A DNA stretch of 24,676 nt from a virus. Each line of letters begins with the position of its first letter. The stretch's first letter is position 1. This document shows positions 1 to 6,746 of this stretch, piece by piece. The position numbers and the translations under genes are program-made. The notes under the pieces are model-generated. The model saw nothing but the letters and a program-made list of their open reading frames with translations. It did not search any database and was not told where the DNA came from. The stretch covers positions 1-24,676 of IMG/VR virus record IMGVR_UViG_3300034236_000011; one strand, 5' to 3'.

Positions 1-1353
1 ATGTATGATCTGGCTGGCCTGCCTATCGTGTATGAGCATGGCAAGGTGCAGTCGGACGGTGACGCTCGCGGTAAGATCAGATTGAAGTTGGTTGACCAGC
101 AGAAGATGGACTTGATGGAGTCCATTCAGCTAATGGCCGACATTGACCAGCGCATGAAGCTGTATCTGACGCCCTACACTCAACTTATGGACCCCGATAC
201 CAGCCGTGTCTATCCTAGCCTTTCCTCACAGCTTGCCACGCGACGACTTGCCACGTCGTTCCCAAACCCTATGCAACTCGCCAAGTTGGGAGAGTCCGCA
301 TATATCCGAGGGTTCTATCTTGCTGATGATGACGATAGCGTCGTCGTTTCCGCTGACTGGTCTGCCATCGAGTTGGTCCTCATTGGTGAACTGTCTGGCG
401 GCGAGGGATTTCGCAAGGTCTATGGGCAGTTGCCCTATGGAGACATGCACTCGGGCGCAGCAGTCGATGGATTGTCGGTCAAGACCCTGCCGGGGCTGAC
501 TGAGGAAGAGTTCAAGGAGTTCAAGTATGGCCGAAACCCCAACAATCGAACGCTCGTTGATATGTCCGGTCAGACCCTTTCACCTTCGGACTTTCACAAG
601 TGGGCGCGGGGCACTGCTGTCGGAAAGGGGATTAACTTCTCCTACTGGTATTCGGGTGCTCTTTCCACGGTGGCGGCAAACCTTGGTTGGTCAGACAAAG
701 AGCATTGGGACGCCGTAGACAAGTATCGTGAGCGTTTCCCTGACGAGGAAGCGTGGCGTGTCGGGCGGCACCAGTTCGCAGCAGAGCACGGCTACGTCAT
801 TCTCCCTGACGGGCACCGCCGCAATCGTTTCGAGACGACGAGCGAGTGGGGCAGGCAGATGAAGGACAAGTTCATGCAGATCACGGCTGCGCCGGGGATG
901 CAGAACTATGCCGAGAAGGCCATCCGTAAGATACAGGGCCGTGCTCGCAATCAGGTGGTGAACGCAGAAATCCAAGGCACCTGTGCCACGTTGGCCAAGC
1001 GCACTCTGCTCAACCTCAAGCCCAAGCTGATCGAAACTGACATCAAGGCTCGCTTGATGATGCCTATTCACGACGAGCTTGTGTTCAGCGTGAATAAGCG
1101 TGACGTGCCTGCCTTCATCCCCGTCCTGCGTGAGGCTATGACCACTCACCCTGACATTGTGAAGACCTTGCCGCTCCACTGCACCGTTGCAATGGGACGC
1201 ACCTTCCGGCCATTCTCCAAGACCGATCCTAAGATGACGCAGATCGAGTTGGACGAGGCTTCGGCTATTGAAGGTGTGATCGGCAAGGAGTATGAGGGTA
1301 AGGCCCTTGACGAACCACAGATTGAAACCCTTTTGGATTGGATGTTTACATGA
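1..1353 (+). CDS. DNA polymerase, family A (PolA-like), C-terminal part; 5' end probably outside the window
   Basis: Template-directed DNA synthesis in phage replication. The visible 450 residues contain the polymerase palm and fingers. Motif A is DWSAIEL with metal ligand D119 and E124. Motif B is spread over R203, K209, F213 and Y217 (GKGINFSYWYSG). Motif C is HDELVF with H357, D358 and E359. The stretch before motif A (YPSLSSQ, SFPNPMQ, IRGF) matches the tip of the thumb and the region known in Pol I for TGRLSS and NPNLQNIP. Family members are usually 550-930 residues and have a thumb, and often a 3'-5' exonuclease domain, upstream of this point. The ATG at position 1 is therefore probably an internal Met and not the real start. 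Motif B is unusual: R to K is six residues instead of the usual four. F213 in the position of E. coli F762 predicts normal discrimination against dideoxynucleotides. A separate exonuclease gene follows at 2005. The next gene overlaps by ATGA. Confidence 0.93.
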   Translation: MYDLAGLPIVYEHGKVQSDGDARGKIRLKLVDQQKMDLMESIQLMADIDQRMKLYLTPYTQLMDPDTSRVYPSLSSQLATRRLATSFPNPMQLAKLGESAYIRGFYLADDDDSVVVSADWSAIELVLIGELSGGEGFRKVYGQLPYGDMHSGAAVDGLSVKTLPGLTEEEFKEFKYGRNPNNRTLVDMSGQTLSPSDFHKWARGTAVGKGINFSYWYSGALSTVAANLGWSDKEHWDAVDKYRERFPDEEAWRVGRHQFAAEHGYVILPDGHRRNRFETTSEWGRQMKDKFMQITAAPGMQNYAEKAIRKIQGRARNQVVNAEIQGTCATLAKRTLLNLKPKLIETDIKARLMMPIHDELVFSVNKRDVPAFIPVLREAMTTHPDIVKTLPLHCTVAMGRTFRPFSKTDPKMTQIELDEASAIEGVIGKEYEGKALDEPQIETLLDWMFT

Positions 1354-1595
1354 AGATAAGCCCTGAAATGACGGGACGGCTGATCGGCTATGCGATCCTC
1401 GCTTTCCTGATCCTAGTGGTGCCCTACCTGATTGTGGCTGTGGCCCTGTGGGACTTCAACCTTGCATGGTGGCAGCGGCAGGACCGTCAAGCCATGCTGA
1501 TGATGCAGATCGGCACGGCGTTTGGCCTGTATATTCGCGGAGCTATCGCAGCGTCACGGACGGTCCCTGAAACTGCTGACGACTTCCGATCATGA
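1350..1595 (+). CDS. Small membrane protein of unknown function
   Basis: This encodes 81 residues. The start chosen is the ATG at 1350, which forms an ATGA overlap with the polymerase stop. A TTG four codons upstream is open but less likely. Residues 11-34 form a strong hydrophobic segment (LIGYAILAFLILVVPYL and onward), followed by a tryptophan-rich turn (DFNLAWWQRQ) and a second, weaker amphipathic segment around residues 49-69. The N-terminus has no lipobox or cleavable signal. The gene ends in another ATGA overlap with the resolvase gene, so it is translationally coupled on both sides within the replication operon. I do not recognise a family. A membrane protein between polymerase and resolvase could anchor replication or could be an accessory gene, but nothing in the sequence decides this. 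Confidence 0.7.
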   Translation: MKISPEMTGRLIGYAILAFLILVVPYLIVAVALWDFNLAWWQRQDRQAMLMMQIGTAFGLYIRGAIAASRTVPETADDFRS

Positions 1596-2008
1596 AAAAC
1601 GACGGCAAGGAAGCCGAGAGGGCATTTGAACGACACTGGTCTGCCAAGGGGCACGTCCAGCGTCTTCGTGATCGCAAGGACTTGATGGCCCTGAACCCCG
1701 GCGTCAAGAACATCAGCGATTTCAAGAAGCCTTCTGACTTCCTTGTCTCGTCACCTGTTGATCCGCTGCACTATGCCGAGGTGAAGTCCACGCTGAAAGG
1801 CGTGAGCTTCCCCTTTGGTGCGATACAAGACGGACAGCATCAGGCTGCTATTCGTGAGGCCAAGCGAGGCTCCCACAGCTATCAATTCTACATTTTCTCC
1901 TATGAATTAGGGCAATGGTTTGTTATGTCTTGCCTTCAATATTCATCGCTCATCGAAGACGGTAAGCGATCCATTAAGTTTAAGGATTTGCAGCCGTGGA
2001 AAATATGA
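1592..2008 (+). CDS. RecU-like Holliday junction resolvase (restriction-endonuclease fold)
   Basis: This 138-residue protein has the RecU pattern. GKEAERAFERHW near the N-terminus fits the first helix with an acidic residue. It is followed by PSDF (D49), AEVKST (E63 and K65, the E-x-K of the PD-(D/E)xK core), and then SFPFGAIQDGQHQ, which matches the family segment that ends in a conserved hQ motif. Such enzymes cut four-way junctions formed in recombination and replication, and phages use them to resolve branched DNA before packaging. RecU itself is 170-200 residues in Bacillus, so this is a compact version. It starts in an ATGA overlap with the membrane protein gene and ends in an ATGA overlap with the exonuclease. 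An alternative is a generic phage VSR-like nuclease. The fold is well supported; the junction specificity is inferred. Confidence 0.75.
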   Translation: MKNDGKEAERAFERHWSAKGHVQRLRDRKDLMALNPGVKNISDFKKPSDFLVSSPVDPLHYAEVKSTLKGVSFPFGAIQDGQHQAAIREAKRGSHSYQFYIFSYELGQWFVMSCLQYSSLIEDGKRSIKFKDLQPWKI

Positions 2009-2562
2009 CTGACGTGATGGTTGATATTGAGACGATGGGCACCAACCCCCACACGTCAGGGATCATCCAAGTTTCTGCTATCAAGTTCAACTACGAGACC
2101 GGCGAGCTAGGGGGCATGTTCGACCGCTGTCCTATGCCGCTCCCCTTCCGAGGGTGGAGCGACAGCACGCGTGAGTTCTGGAATGGTCGTAACCGCAAGG
2201 TCTACGAGAGCATCATCATGCGCTCCGAGCCTGCACGTCCTGTGTATGAGGACTTCGTGAAGTTCTCCACTGATGGTGCGCCTGCCAACGGCTATCGCTT
2301 CTGGAGCAAGCCTCTCTCCTTCGACTTTGCGTTCCTTGCGGACGCCTTGGAGTCCTTGGATATGAAGATGCCGTATCACTTTCGCTATGCGCGTGACCTC
2401 AACAGCTTCGCCGCTGGTCTGATCGGCAACCCGGAGCATCCTGACTTGGAGGGCCGCGTCGTCAACGAGGGTGACGCACACAATGGTCTGCATGACTGCG
2501 CGTATCAGATTGATATGCTCATGCACATCAAGTCCCGTTTCATTCCAAGTGAGGTGCTGTAA
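2005..2562 (+). CDS. DEDDh 3'-5' exonuclease (DnaQ/RNase T-like superfamily)
   Basis: A 185-residue exonuclease. The start is the ATG at 2005, overlapping the resolvase stop as ATGA; an in-frame GTG at 1996 would add three residues and lacks this coupling. The first acidic pair is VDIETMGT (D7, E9). The second motif is LSFDFAFLADAL (D107). The last is AHNGLHDCAYQIDML, giving H159 and D164 as the H-x4-D of the DEDDh type. The spacing and length fit the compact stand-alone exonucleases related to RNase T and the Rv2179c-like family (about 170-200 residues). It may proofread for the neighbouring polymerase or trim DNA or RNA ends; the sequence does not say which substrate is preferred. It is followed by a TAATG overlap with the next gene. 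Confidence 0.85.
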   Translation: MTDVMVDIETMGTNPHTSGIIQVSAIKFNYETGELGGMFDRCPMPLPFRGWSDSTREFWNGRNRKVYESIIMRSEPARPVYEDFVKFSTDGAPANGYRFWSKPLSFDFAFLADALESLDMKMPYHFRYARDLNSFAAGLIGNPEHPDLEGRVVNEGDAHNGLHDCAYQIDMLMHIKSRFIPSEVL

Positions 2563-2783
2563 TGGATGACATTCAAGGACAGTTCTACGTCTACCCCTCG
2601 GGTCTGCTGAAAGACAAGTGGCGTTGGCGGTATGTCAGCAAGAACGGGCGCAAAATCTACGCGACCACCGAGTCCTACGAGAACCTACAGGACTGCATCA
2701 ACACCATCCCTCACCTACAGAGCCGTCCGCGCTCTTGGATCGTGCTGGATCGTCATGGTAAGCCGAAGAAGCGGAAAGCCTAA
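2562..2783 (+). CDS. Small protein with a DUF1508 (YegP)-like module
   Basis: This 73-residue product starts in a TAATG overlap with the exonuclease and ends in a TAATG overlap with the gp47-like nuclease. A GAGG seven bases upstream serves as ribosome binding site. The middle (KWRWRYVSKNGRKIYATTES followed by YENLQDCINTI) resembles the single repeat of DUF1508/YegP proteins, which carry a pattern of aromatic strand, NGR or NGE turn, SE-x-Y, and an alanine- or asparagine-rich helix. Both ends are rich in basic residues (the C-terminus is KPKKRKA), so nucleic acid contact is possible. The molecular function of DUF1508 is not established as far as I know. The family match is by eye on a short protein. 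Confidence 0.6.
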   Translation: MDDIQGQFYVYPSGLLKDKWRWRYVSKNGRKIYATTESYENLQDCINTIPHLQSRPRSWIVLDRHGKPKKRKA

Positions 2784-3811
2784 TGGACTTCGTGCTGCCT
2801 GACGGCCTGCGCGTTCACCTGATCGGAGACCCCCACCTTGGCAAGAAGTTCGAGCAGGGTGTGTCGCTGCGTAACAGGGGAAAGCGTGAGGCCAGCCAGT
2901 TCCAAGACTTCCGCGACCGCCTTGAGGTGGACGCAGACCTCATTATCATGGTCGGAGACCTCTTCGATCATCCTTATGTAGGCTACGCAGTAGTTACAGA
3001 GACACAGCAAGCCTTAGTAAGCGCAGCCCTTAATAACCCTGACGTGACTTACGTCATGATGGCTGGCAACCACGACATGCCTCGCAACACAACCGCTGTG
3101 GGGGCCTTCCACGACCTTGAAGAACGCTTGGGAGGTCGTTATGAGAATCTCTTAATTGCTCGTCGGCCAATGGTCGTCAAATCAGTAGCCCTCTTTCCTT
3201 GGGAATGGGACCGCAGAGCCGACGAGCAAGTTTCAGACCTCGCAGGTGAGACCGGCATCCTTACAGTGGTAGGGCATTGGGACCTGACCCTGTTCGACGC
3301 CGAGAAAGACAAGCACTTTGTGCCCATCAAGGAGCTTCGCGCTGCCTTCGGTGACGTGCCACTGTGGAGCGGCCACTATCATGTCCCCGGCAGGTATGGA
3401 GAAGTCATCTGCACAGGCTCGCTACAGCCCTACAGCCACGGTGAGGACCCTGCGGGCCGTCTCTACCTGACAATCACGGCTGACGAGGCGCGTAGCCGCC
3501 CTGCTGACGATTTTAAGGGCAAGCATGTTCGCGTCCTGCTGAAACCCGGCGAGGATTTGCCTGACCTAGACGCGCTGGCAGTCACCCAAAAGAGGGTGAA
3601 GGTCGATGAGCAACCGACAAAGGTTACTGCGTCACTTGCAGATTTTGACTGGAATAAAATCTTGTCCGAGCGTATCGCTAAGCTCGATCCCAAGGTTCGG
3701 GATTTCATTAAGGAGCGCCTGCCTTATGAAGACACCACCGCAGAACAGCATGACGGTAGCCCTGAAGCTGTTCGACAAGGCGAGACAGATGGGAATACCA
3801 GCGAGGGTTGA
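2783..3811 (+). CDS. SbcD/Mre11-like (T4 gp47-type) metallophosphoesterase nuclease subunit
   Basis: This is the catalytic subunit of the phage recombination nuclease. It would pair with the Rad50-like ATPase encoded at 6833 to process DNA ends and load recombination proteins. All five calcineurin-type motifs are present in the 342 residues: GDPHLGK (D16, H18), GDLFD (D59), GNHD (N96, H97), GHWD (H165) and SGHYHVPG (H198, H200). The length is close to T4 gp47 (339 residues). The C-terminal 100 residues are charged, with a helical segment (ILSERIAKLDPKVRDFIKER) that would fit the region which binds the coiled coil of the partner. It starts in a TAATG overlap with the preceding gene. Its last 86 bases overlap the next gene in another frame. 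The partner gene is not adjacent: the inverted lysis cassette lies between them. Confidence 0.9.
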   Translation: MDFVLPDGLRVHLIGDPHLGKKFEQGVSLRNRGKREASQFQDFRDRLEVDADLIIMVGDLFDHPYVGYAVVTETQQALVSAALNNPDVTYVMMAGNHDMPRNTTAVGAFHDLEERLGGRYENLLIARRPMVVKSVALFPWEWDRRADEQVSDLAGETGILTVVGHWDLTLFDAEKDKHFVPIKELRAAFGDVPLWSGHYHVPGRYGEVICTGSLQPYSHGEDPAGRLYLTITADEARSRPADDFKGKHVRVLLKPGEDLPDLDALAVTQKRVKVDEQPTKVTASLADFDWNKILSERIAKLDPKVRDFIKERLPYEDTTAEQHDGSPEAVRQGETDGNTSEG

Positions 3812-4259
3812 ATCCTCGTTGGTTGCACGATCTGACAGTCGTTACGTCATCCTGTTCCCGCGTGATTGGAACAGAGCGGTAATCCGCATCAGCAGTCACC
3901 GCCCCCCTGAGGGGGCATCGTATCAACTATCGCTAGATGTTCACACGCCACAAAGACTAGCATCGGCTGTGACCACTGGTATCGAATGGATGGAGAATAC
4001 CTATGCAGAGCACAATCAAAGTGAAGCTGGAAGTCCTGCCGCATGGGGCGGGCCTACCCTTCCCACGTTACCAAACAGAGGGTTCGGCGGGGATGGACCT
4101 GTCGTCCGCAGAGGACGTGATGGTCGCAAGAGGCGCGACAAAGGTCGTCGCCACCGGCATCCGAATGGTGGTCCCCGAAGGCTACGAGATTCAGATACGC
4201 TCAAGGGGCGGGCTGGCCTCGAAAGGTATCTTCGTTACGAATGGGCCGGGGACTGTTGA
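3726..4259 (+). CDS. Unknown small protein, overlapping the gp47-like gene and dut in different frames
   Basis: The space between the gp47-like stop (3811) and the dUTPase start (4003) is filled by an open frame with protein-like content, for example RYVILFPRDWNRAVIRISSH and SYQLSLDVHTPQRLASAVTT. The best start is the ATG at 3726, which has AAGGAG ten bases upstream. A second ATG at 3750 has no clear ribosome binding site. There is no stop in this frame until 4259, so the last 257 bases lie inside dut. There the product becomes arginine- and glycine-rich (GRDGRKRRDKGRRHRHP), as expected for a frame dictated by another gene. I recognise no family. The unique part, residues 30-92, is probably the folded core. 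It is either a true long overlap or a gene that lost its stop codon. Confidence 0.55.
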   Translation: MKTPPQNSMTVALKLFDKARQMGIPARVESSLVARSDSRYVILFPRDWNRAVIRISSHRPPEGASYQLSLDVHTPQRLASAVTTGIEWMENTYAEHNQSEAGSPAAWGGPTLPTLPNRGFGGDGPVVRRGRDGRKRRDKGRRHRHPNGGPRRLRDSDTLKGRAGLERYLRYEWAGDC

Positions 4260-4455
4260 CAGCGACTACCGTGGTGAAATCATGGTGCTGTTGACCAACT
4301 TGGGTCTGGAAGATTTCTATATCAAGCGTGGCGACCGCGTAGCGCAGGCTGTTACAGCGCCAGTGCTACGGGCCGAGATTGATGAAGTCGATTTCATTGA
4401 CACAGAAGAGACCGAGCGCGGCGAAGGCCGCTTCTCTTCTACTGGCGTGGCGTAG
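4003..4455 (+). CDS. dut: dUTPase (deoxyuridine triphosphatase)
   Basis: Hydrolyses dUTP to dUMP and pyrophosphate, which keeps uracil out of phage DNA and feeds dUMP to the thymidylate synthase encoded at 9047. All five trimeric dUTPase motifs are visible in 150 residues: AGMDL (29-33), RSRGGLASKG (66-75), GTVDSDYRGEI (83-93 with D86, D88, Y89), IKRGDRVAQ (107-115), and the C-terminal P-loop-like RGEGRFSSTG (139-148). The length is that of the bacterial and phage enzyme (about 150). The start has a GGAG eight to ten bases upstream within the preceding frame. The 3' end overlaps the convergent XhlA-like gene by 17 bases, so transcripts from the two strands meet here. Confidence 0.96.
   Translation: MQSTIKVKLEVLPHGAGLPFPRYQTEGSAGMDLSSAEDVMVARGATKVVATGIRMVVPEGYEIQIRSRGGLASKGIFVTNGPGTVDSDYRGEIMVLLTNLGLEDFYIKRGDRVAQAVTAPVLRAEIDEVDFIDTEETERGEGRFSSTGVA
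4404..4440. other. Two-part inverted repeat at the convergent dut / lysis gene junction
   Basis: An outer 7-bp stem pairs AGAAGAG (4404-4410) with CTCTTCT (4434-4440), and an inner 5-bp stem pairs GCGGC (4418-4422) with GCCGC (4427-4431) around a GAAG loop. It lies in the last codons of dut and next to the stop codon of the XhlA-like gene on the other strand. There is no run of T on either side, so it is not a classical intrinsic terminator. It may slow converging polymerases or be a by-product of coding sequence. Confidence 0.25.
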
Positions 4456-4828
4456 GATCAGGGTCAATACGAACTATTGACCCACCCTGCTGTGCCTGAA
4501 TCTGTTTGAGTATCATGTCTCGCTCCTTGGCCGCTTGATCTTGCGTCTTGAGGAGCGAGACTTGCTCTTGCAAATCCTTCTTCTGCGACTCGTTGGCGTT
4601 ATACTGCTGAAGTGCAGCCCACGCCATGAACGACAGCATCAAAGATATGATGAGACCACCGGCCCACTTTAGGGCATTCTTCAAGTCGGTGATGTCGCCA
4701 GTGATCTTGTCCAGCTTTACGTCAAGAATCTGACGGCTGTTAGCGAGGGCATGCCGGTTCTCGGCAGTAGCAAGCTCAAGCGAGGCGACCTTATCACGCA
4801 ACTCCCGGTAATCCTCGGTTTCGGGCAC
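4439..4828 (-). CDS. XhlA-like coiled-coil membrane protein, last gene of the lysis cassette
   Basis: The 129-residue product starts with GTG at 4828 directly after the o-spanin stop (TAAGTG), with AAGGA upstream as ribosome binding site. Residues 5-50 form a heptad-rich helix (ELRDKVASLELATAENRHAL and ILDVKLDKITGDITDLKNAL). This is followed by one transmembrane segment at about 54-76 (WAGGLIISLMLSFMAWAAL) and then a second charged helix to about residue 115. The layout of N-terminal coiled coil with D-x-K-L-x-x-I and D-L-K-x-x-L-K-W leading into one membrane span matches hemolysin XhlA-type proteins of phages, which act with holins on the inner membrane. Here the C-terminal arm is longer than in XhlA. 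The role in lysis is inferred from position and topology. The 3' end overlaps dut by 17 bases. Confidence 0.65.
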   Translation of the reverse strand: MPETEDYRELRDKVASLELATAENRHALANSRQILDVKLDKITGDITDLKNALKWAGGLIISLMLSFMAWAALQQYNANESQKKDLQEQVSLLKTQDQAAKERDMILKQIQAQQGGSIVRIDPDPTPRQ

Positions 4829-5119
4829 TTACTTTTCCTTCGGGCATGACGCGATCACTGGTTCTACTTCGCCTAGCCGCGCTACGCGCTGCATGCGACC
4901 AGCGTAGACAAGCTGATAACGCTCTGCTGCATCCTTAGCTGCAAGCAAAGCCTCGTCAGTATCAACGTAGGTTGGCGGTGCTGTCATCGTCTTCGGGACG
5001 CACGCTTGCGACACCGGCACGTTGACTGTTACCGTCTTGATGATCGGCTCTGGCACTGCTGCCTGCTTGGTAGCACAGGCTGACAACAGCAATAGAGGTA
5101 GAAGGAAGGCGGCTTTCAT
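4829..5119 (-). CDS. o-spanin, Rz1-like outer membrane lipoprotein
   Basis: The 96-residue product has a lipoprotein signal: MKAAF, a leucine run, and the lipobox LSAC with C15 as the lipidation site. The mature part is about 82 residues, with several prolines (VPEPIIK, VPVSQACVPK, APPTYVD) typical of Rz1-type proteins, and a short helix (ALLAAKDAAERYQL). It would sit in the inner leaflet of the outer membrane and bind the i-spanin across the periplasm to fuse the two membranes in the last step of lysis. Its start overlaps the i-spanin stop as ATGA, so the pair is in the overlapping but not embedded arrangement. The order i-spanin then o-spanin is the usual one and supports the call. Two Cys besides C15 (C38 and C92) could form disulfides. 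Confidence 0.82.
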   Translation of the reverse strand: MKAAFLLPLLLLSACATKQAAVPEPIIKTVTVNVPVSQACVPKTMTAPPTYVDTDEALLAAKDAAERYQLVYAGRMQRVARLGEVEPVIASCPKEK

Positions 5120-5559
5120 CGTTTCAGGTCTTTCAGAACTCGGTTATCAATGTCGGTGATCCGGTCCTGCAAGGTAGCACCCTGTGGTTTCCGTGACATG
5201 AACTCCGCTAGGCGACGTTCAGCCTCACGCGACTTTGCTTGGGCCAAGGCGAGTTCCTTTGTCAAGCGTCGTAGTTCAACCTTCGACGCCTCAGACTGCT
5301 TCGTAAACGCGATGTTCTGCGTCTCGATAGCCTTCTGCAAGATCACCACGTTCGCATTAGCCTGTGTGAGCCGTGCGATGTAGCCGGTCTTGGGATCGGT
5401 GATCGTCAATGCAAGACGGTCGCGCTCCTTGGTGATCTGCTTGTTCTCGAACCCTGATTGAATCAGGAAGTAGCCGACAACGAGCGAAGCGAGAAAGGCA
5501 ACGATGGTAGCGGCTTTCCAGAGTGAGCCGCCGAGGATGGATTTGATAGACAATGCCAT
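5116..5559 (-). CDS. i-spanin, Rz-like inner membrane protein
   Basis: The 147-residue product has one N-terminal transmembrane segment at about residues 14-34 (WKAATIVAFLASLVVGYFLI) with a basic residue before it. Then follows a long charged, alanine-rich helical periplasmic domain (TQANANVVILQKAIETQ, then ELRRLTKELALAQAKSREAE) that is expected to form a coiled coil. This is the i-spanin topology: N-in, one span, coiled periplasmic rod. It works with the lipoprotein encoded just downstream. The start lies one base after the stop of the preceding membrane protein, without a strong ribosome binding site, so coupled translation is likely. Length agrees with lambda Rz (153). Confidence 0.82.
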   Translation of the reverse strand: MALSIKSILGGSLWKAATIVAFLASLVVGYFLIQSGFENKQITKERDRLALTITDPKTGYIARLTQANANVVILQKAIETQNIAFTKQSEASKVELRRLTKELALAQAKSREAERRLAEFMSRKPQGATLQDRITDIDNRVLKDLKR

Positions 5560-5560
5560 T

Positions 5561-5956
5561 TTATTTGGACTCTGAGGGAGGGGTGGGGACAGTCAGCGAA
5601 ACGTCTTCATTCTGAACGGTAGTGTCGCTGGCACCAACGTTGATTGAGGTGGCACCGGGGCCAGCCGCAGAAATGCGAAGGCCCAAGGCGACAGCAAGGA
5701 TGCTGACCACAGTGATGCCGAGGATGGACATGAGACCAATGAGCGCATGGTCCTTCATGTCAATGAGCTTGAGCAGAACAGCGAGACACGCGTTCGTGTT
5801 CTCAGGAGACGTAGCTTCCGCAAGAGCGCACCACGCACGCGGCGCAGTCTCATAGAGTTGCCAGCCCACGAAGGCGGCGACAGTGAATGCAGCCAGAGCA
5901 AACGCAACAAGCGTCCATCCGTAGCGGCTCTTGAGTGTGGCAGGTGGCGAAATCAT
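5561..5956 (-). CDS. Two-span membrane protein, holin candidate
   Basis: The 131-residue product has hydrophobic spans at about residues 13-33 (YGWTLVAFALAAFTVAAFVGW) and 71-93 (ALIGLMSILGITVVSILAVAL), separated by a polar segment with two Cys (WCALAEATSPENTNACLAVL). The C-terminus is polar, rich in Thr and Ser, and acidic. It lies in the lysis cassette between endolysin and spanins, with its start overlapping the 60-residue membrane protein as ATGA. Two spans are compatible with a class II holin, but holins usually end in a basic tail and this one ends in SESK after acidic residues. It could therefore also be an antiholin or an accessory membrane protein. I see no family signature. Confidence 0.6.
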   Translation of the reverse strand: MISPPATLKSRYGWTLVAFALAAFTVAAFVGWQLYETAPRAWCALAEATSPENTNACLAVLLKLIDMKDHALIGLMSILGITVVSILAVALGLRISAAGPGATSINVGASDTTVQNEDVSLTVPTPPSESK

Positions 5957-6135
5957 GGAAACAAAATCTCAATGAGGATGTAGATACAAAAGATATTAGC
6001 AACCGTTAAGATTGTGACGATTGTCAATATTGACTTTTTGAACTTTTGCAAGCTCTCCCAAAGGACTAGGGTAAGCAGCGAGCCAACCACCAGTTTACCG
6101 ATGGATAGTATCAGCAGCCATTCGAGTGGTGTCAT
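5953..6135 (-). CDS. Small two-span membrane protein, holin or antiholin candidate
   Basis: The 60-residue product is almost wholly hydrophobic, with spans at about residues 4-25 (LEWLLILSIGKLVVGSLLTL) and 36-58 (ILTIVTILTVANIFCIYILI) joined by a short basic loop (QKFKKS). Size, topology and the position straight after the endolysin (ATGA overlap with its stop) fit a small holin or a holin partner. The gene is visibly more AT-rich than its neighbours, in line with its Ile, Leu and Lys content and perhaps recent acquisition. Which of this gene and the 131-residue product makes the lethal hole cannot be told from sequence. Confidence 0.6.
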   Translation of the reverse strand: MTPLEWLLILSIGKLVVGSLLTLVLWESLQKFKKSILTIVTILTVANIFCIYILIEILFP

Positions 6136-6746
6136 GACATCCCCGCTACAATTAAGTCCTCTTGGAAGATCATGGCATAGCCAGCGATCTTGTCGGCTTT
6201 GTCCGTTCCGTTGATGATAGGACGTGCAAGCACGAACTGTGCGCGAGTAGCCTTACCTTTGGCAGGCAGTCGCTTCGTCAGCGACACGCCCGTAAACCAT
6301 CCGGCCATCATCCCCTCAACGAGAATACGAGCGGCGACCGGCAGCGTCATAGCAAGGTCGGGGTTGTTCACAAGGTCAATCTTCAACAGCGCACCGACGC
6401 GAGCGTAGTTCCCGCGCCACGTCAACTGCACAAAACCGCGACCAGCATACTTGATTCCGTCGCCGGGATAAATGTTTCCGTTGCGCTTCGCCAACGTGGG
6501 GCGCGTGCCGCGAGGGTCATACATACGAGTGAGATAGCCGTGTCCACCGAGTTCCTTGATCGGCTGCATGGTGCCGTTGGTCTCATGGTAGGTCGTCGCC
6601 AGCATGTAAGCCAATTGTGCTAGGCCAACACCCCGCACCAATGCTGCGTTGACAATCTCGCTGGTCCCCTCGAACTCGTCCGCATCCAACACCGGCCCAA
6701 GCAGTTTCCCTTTGCGGAGTCGGTCATAAAATACGGGGAGGTTCAT
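6132..6746 (-). CDS. Endolysin, GH19 chitinase-like lysozyme
   Basis: This peptidoglycan-cleaving enzyme has 204 residues when started at the ATG at 6746. An in-frame upstream ATG at 6803 would add a hydrophobic-then-basic leader, but it would overlap the divergent gp46 leader and lies upstream of the predicted -10 box. The GH19 hallmarks are TTYHETNGTMQPIKE (catalytic E55, second acid near E65) and KYAGRGFVQLTWRGNY (99-114), which matches the conserved Y-x-GRG-x-x-QLT-x-x-NY of the family. The N-terminus (MNLPVFYDRLRKG) has no signal peptide or SAR span, so export would depend on a holin. It is the first gene of the minus-strand lysis cassette. The ribosome binding site is weak (AAAG about 13 bases upstream). 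Confidence 0.88.
   Translation of the reverse strand: MNLPVFYDRLRKGKLLGPVLDADEFEGTSEIVNAALVRGVGLAQLAYMLATTYHETNGTMQPIKELGGHGYLTRMYDPRGTRPTLAKRNGNIYPGDGIKYAGRGFVQLTWRGNYARVGALLKIDLVNNPDLAMTLPVAARILVEGMMAGWFTGVSLTKRLPAKGKATRAQFVLARPIINGTDKADKIAGYAMIFQEDLIVAGMS

Noticed and set aside
1996-2004. GTG at 1996 as start of the DEDDh exonuclease
   Set aside because: The ATG at 2005 makes an ATGA overlap with the upstream stop, as most junctions in this operon do, and keeps all motifs.
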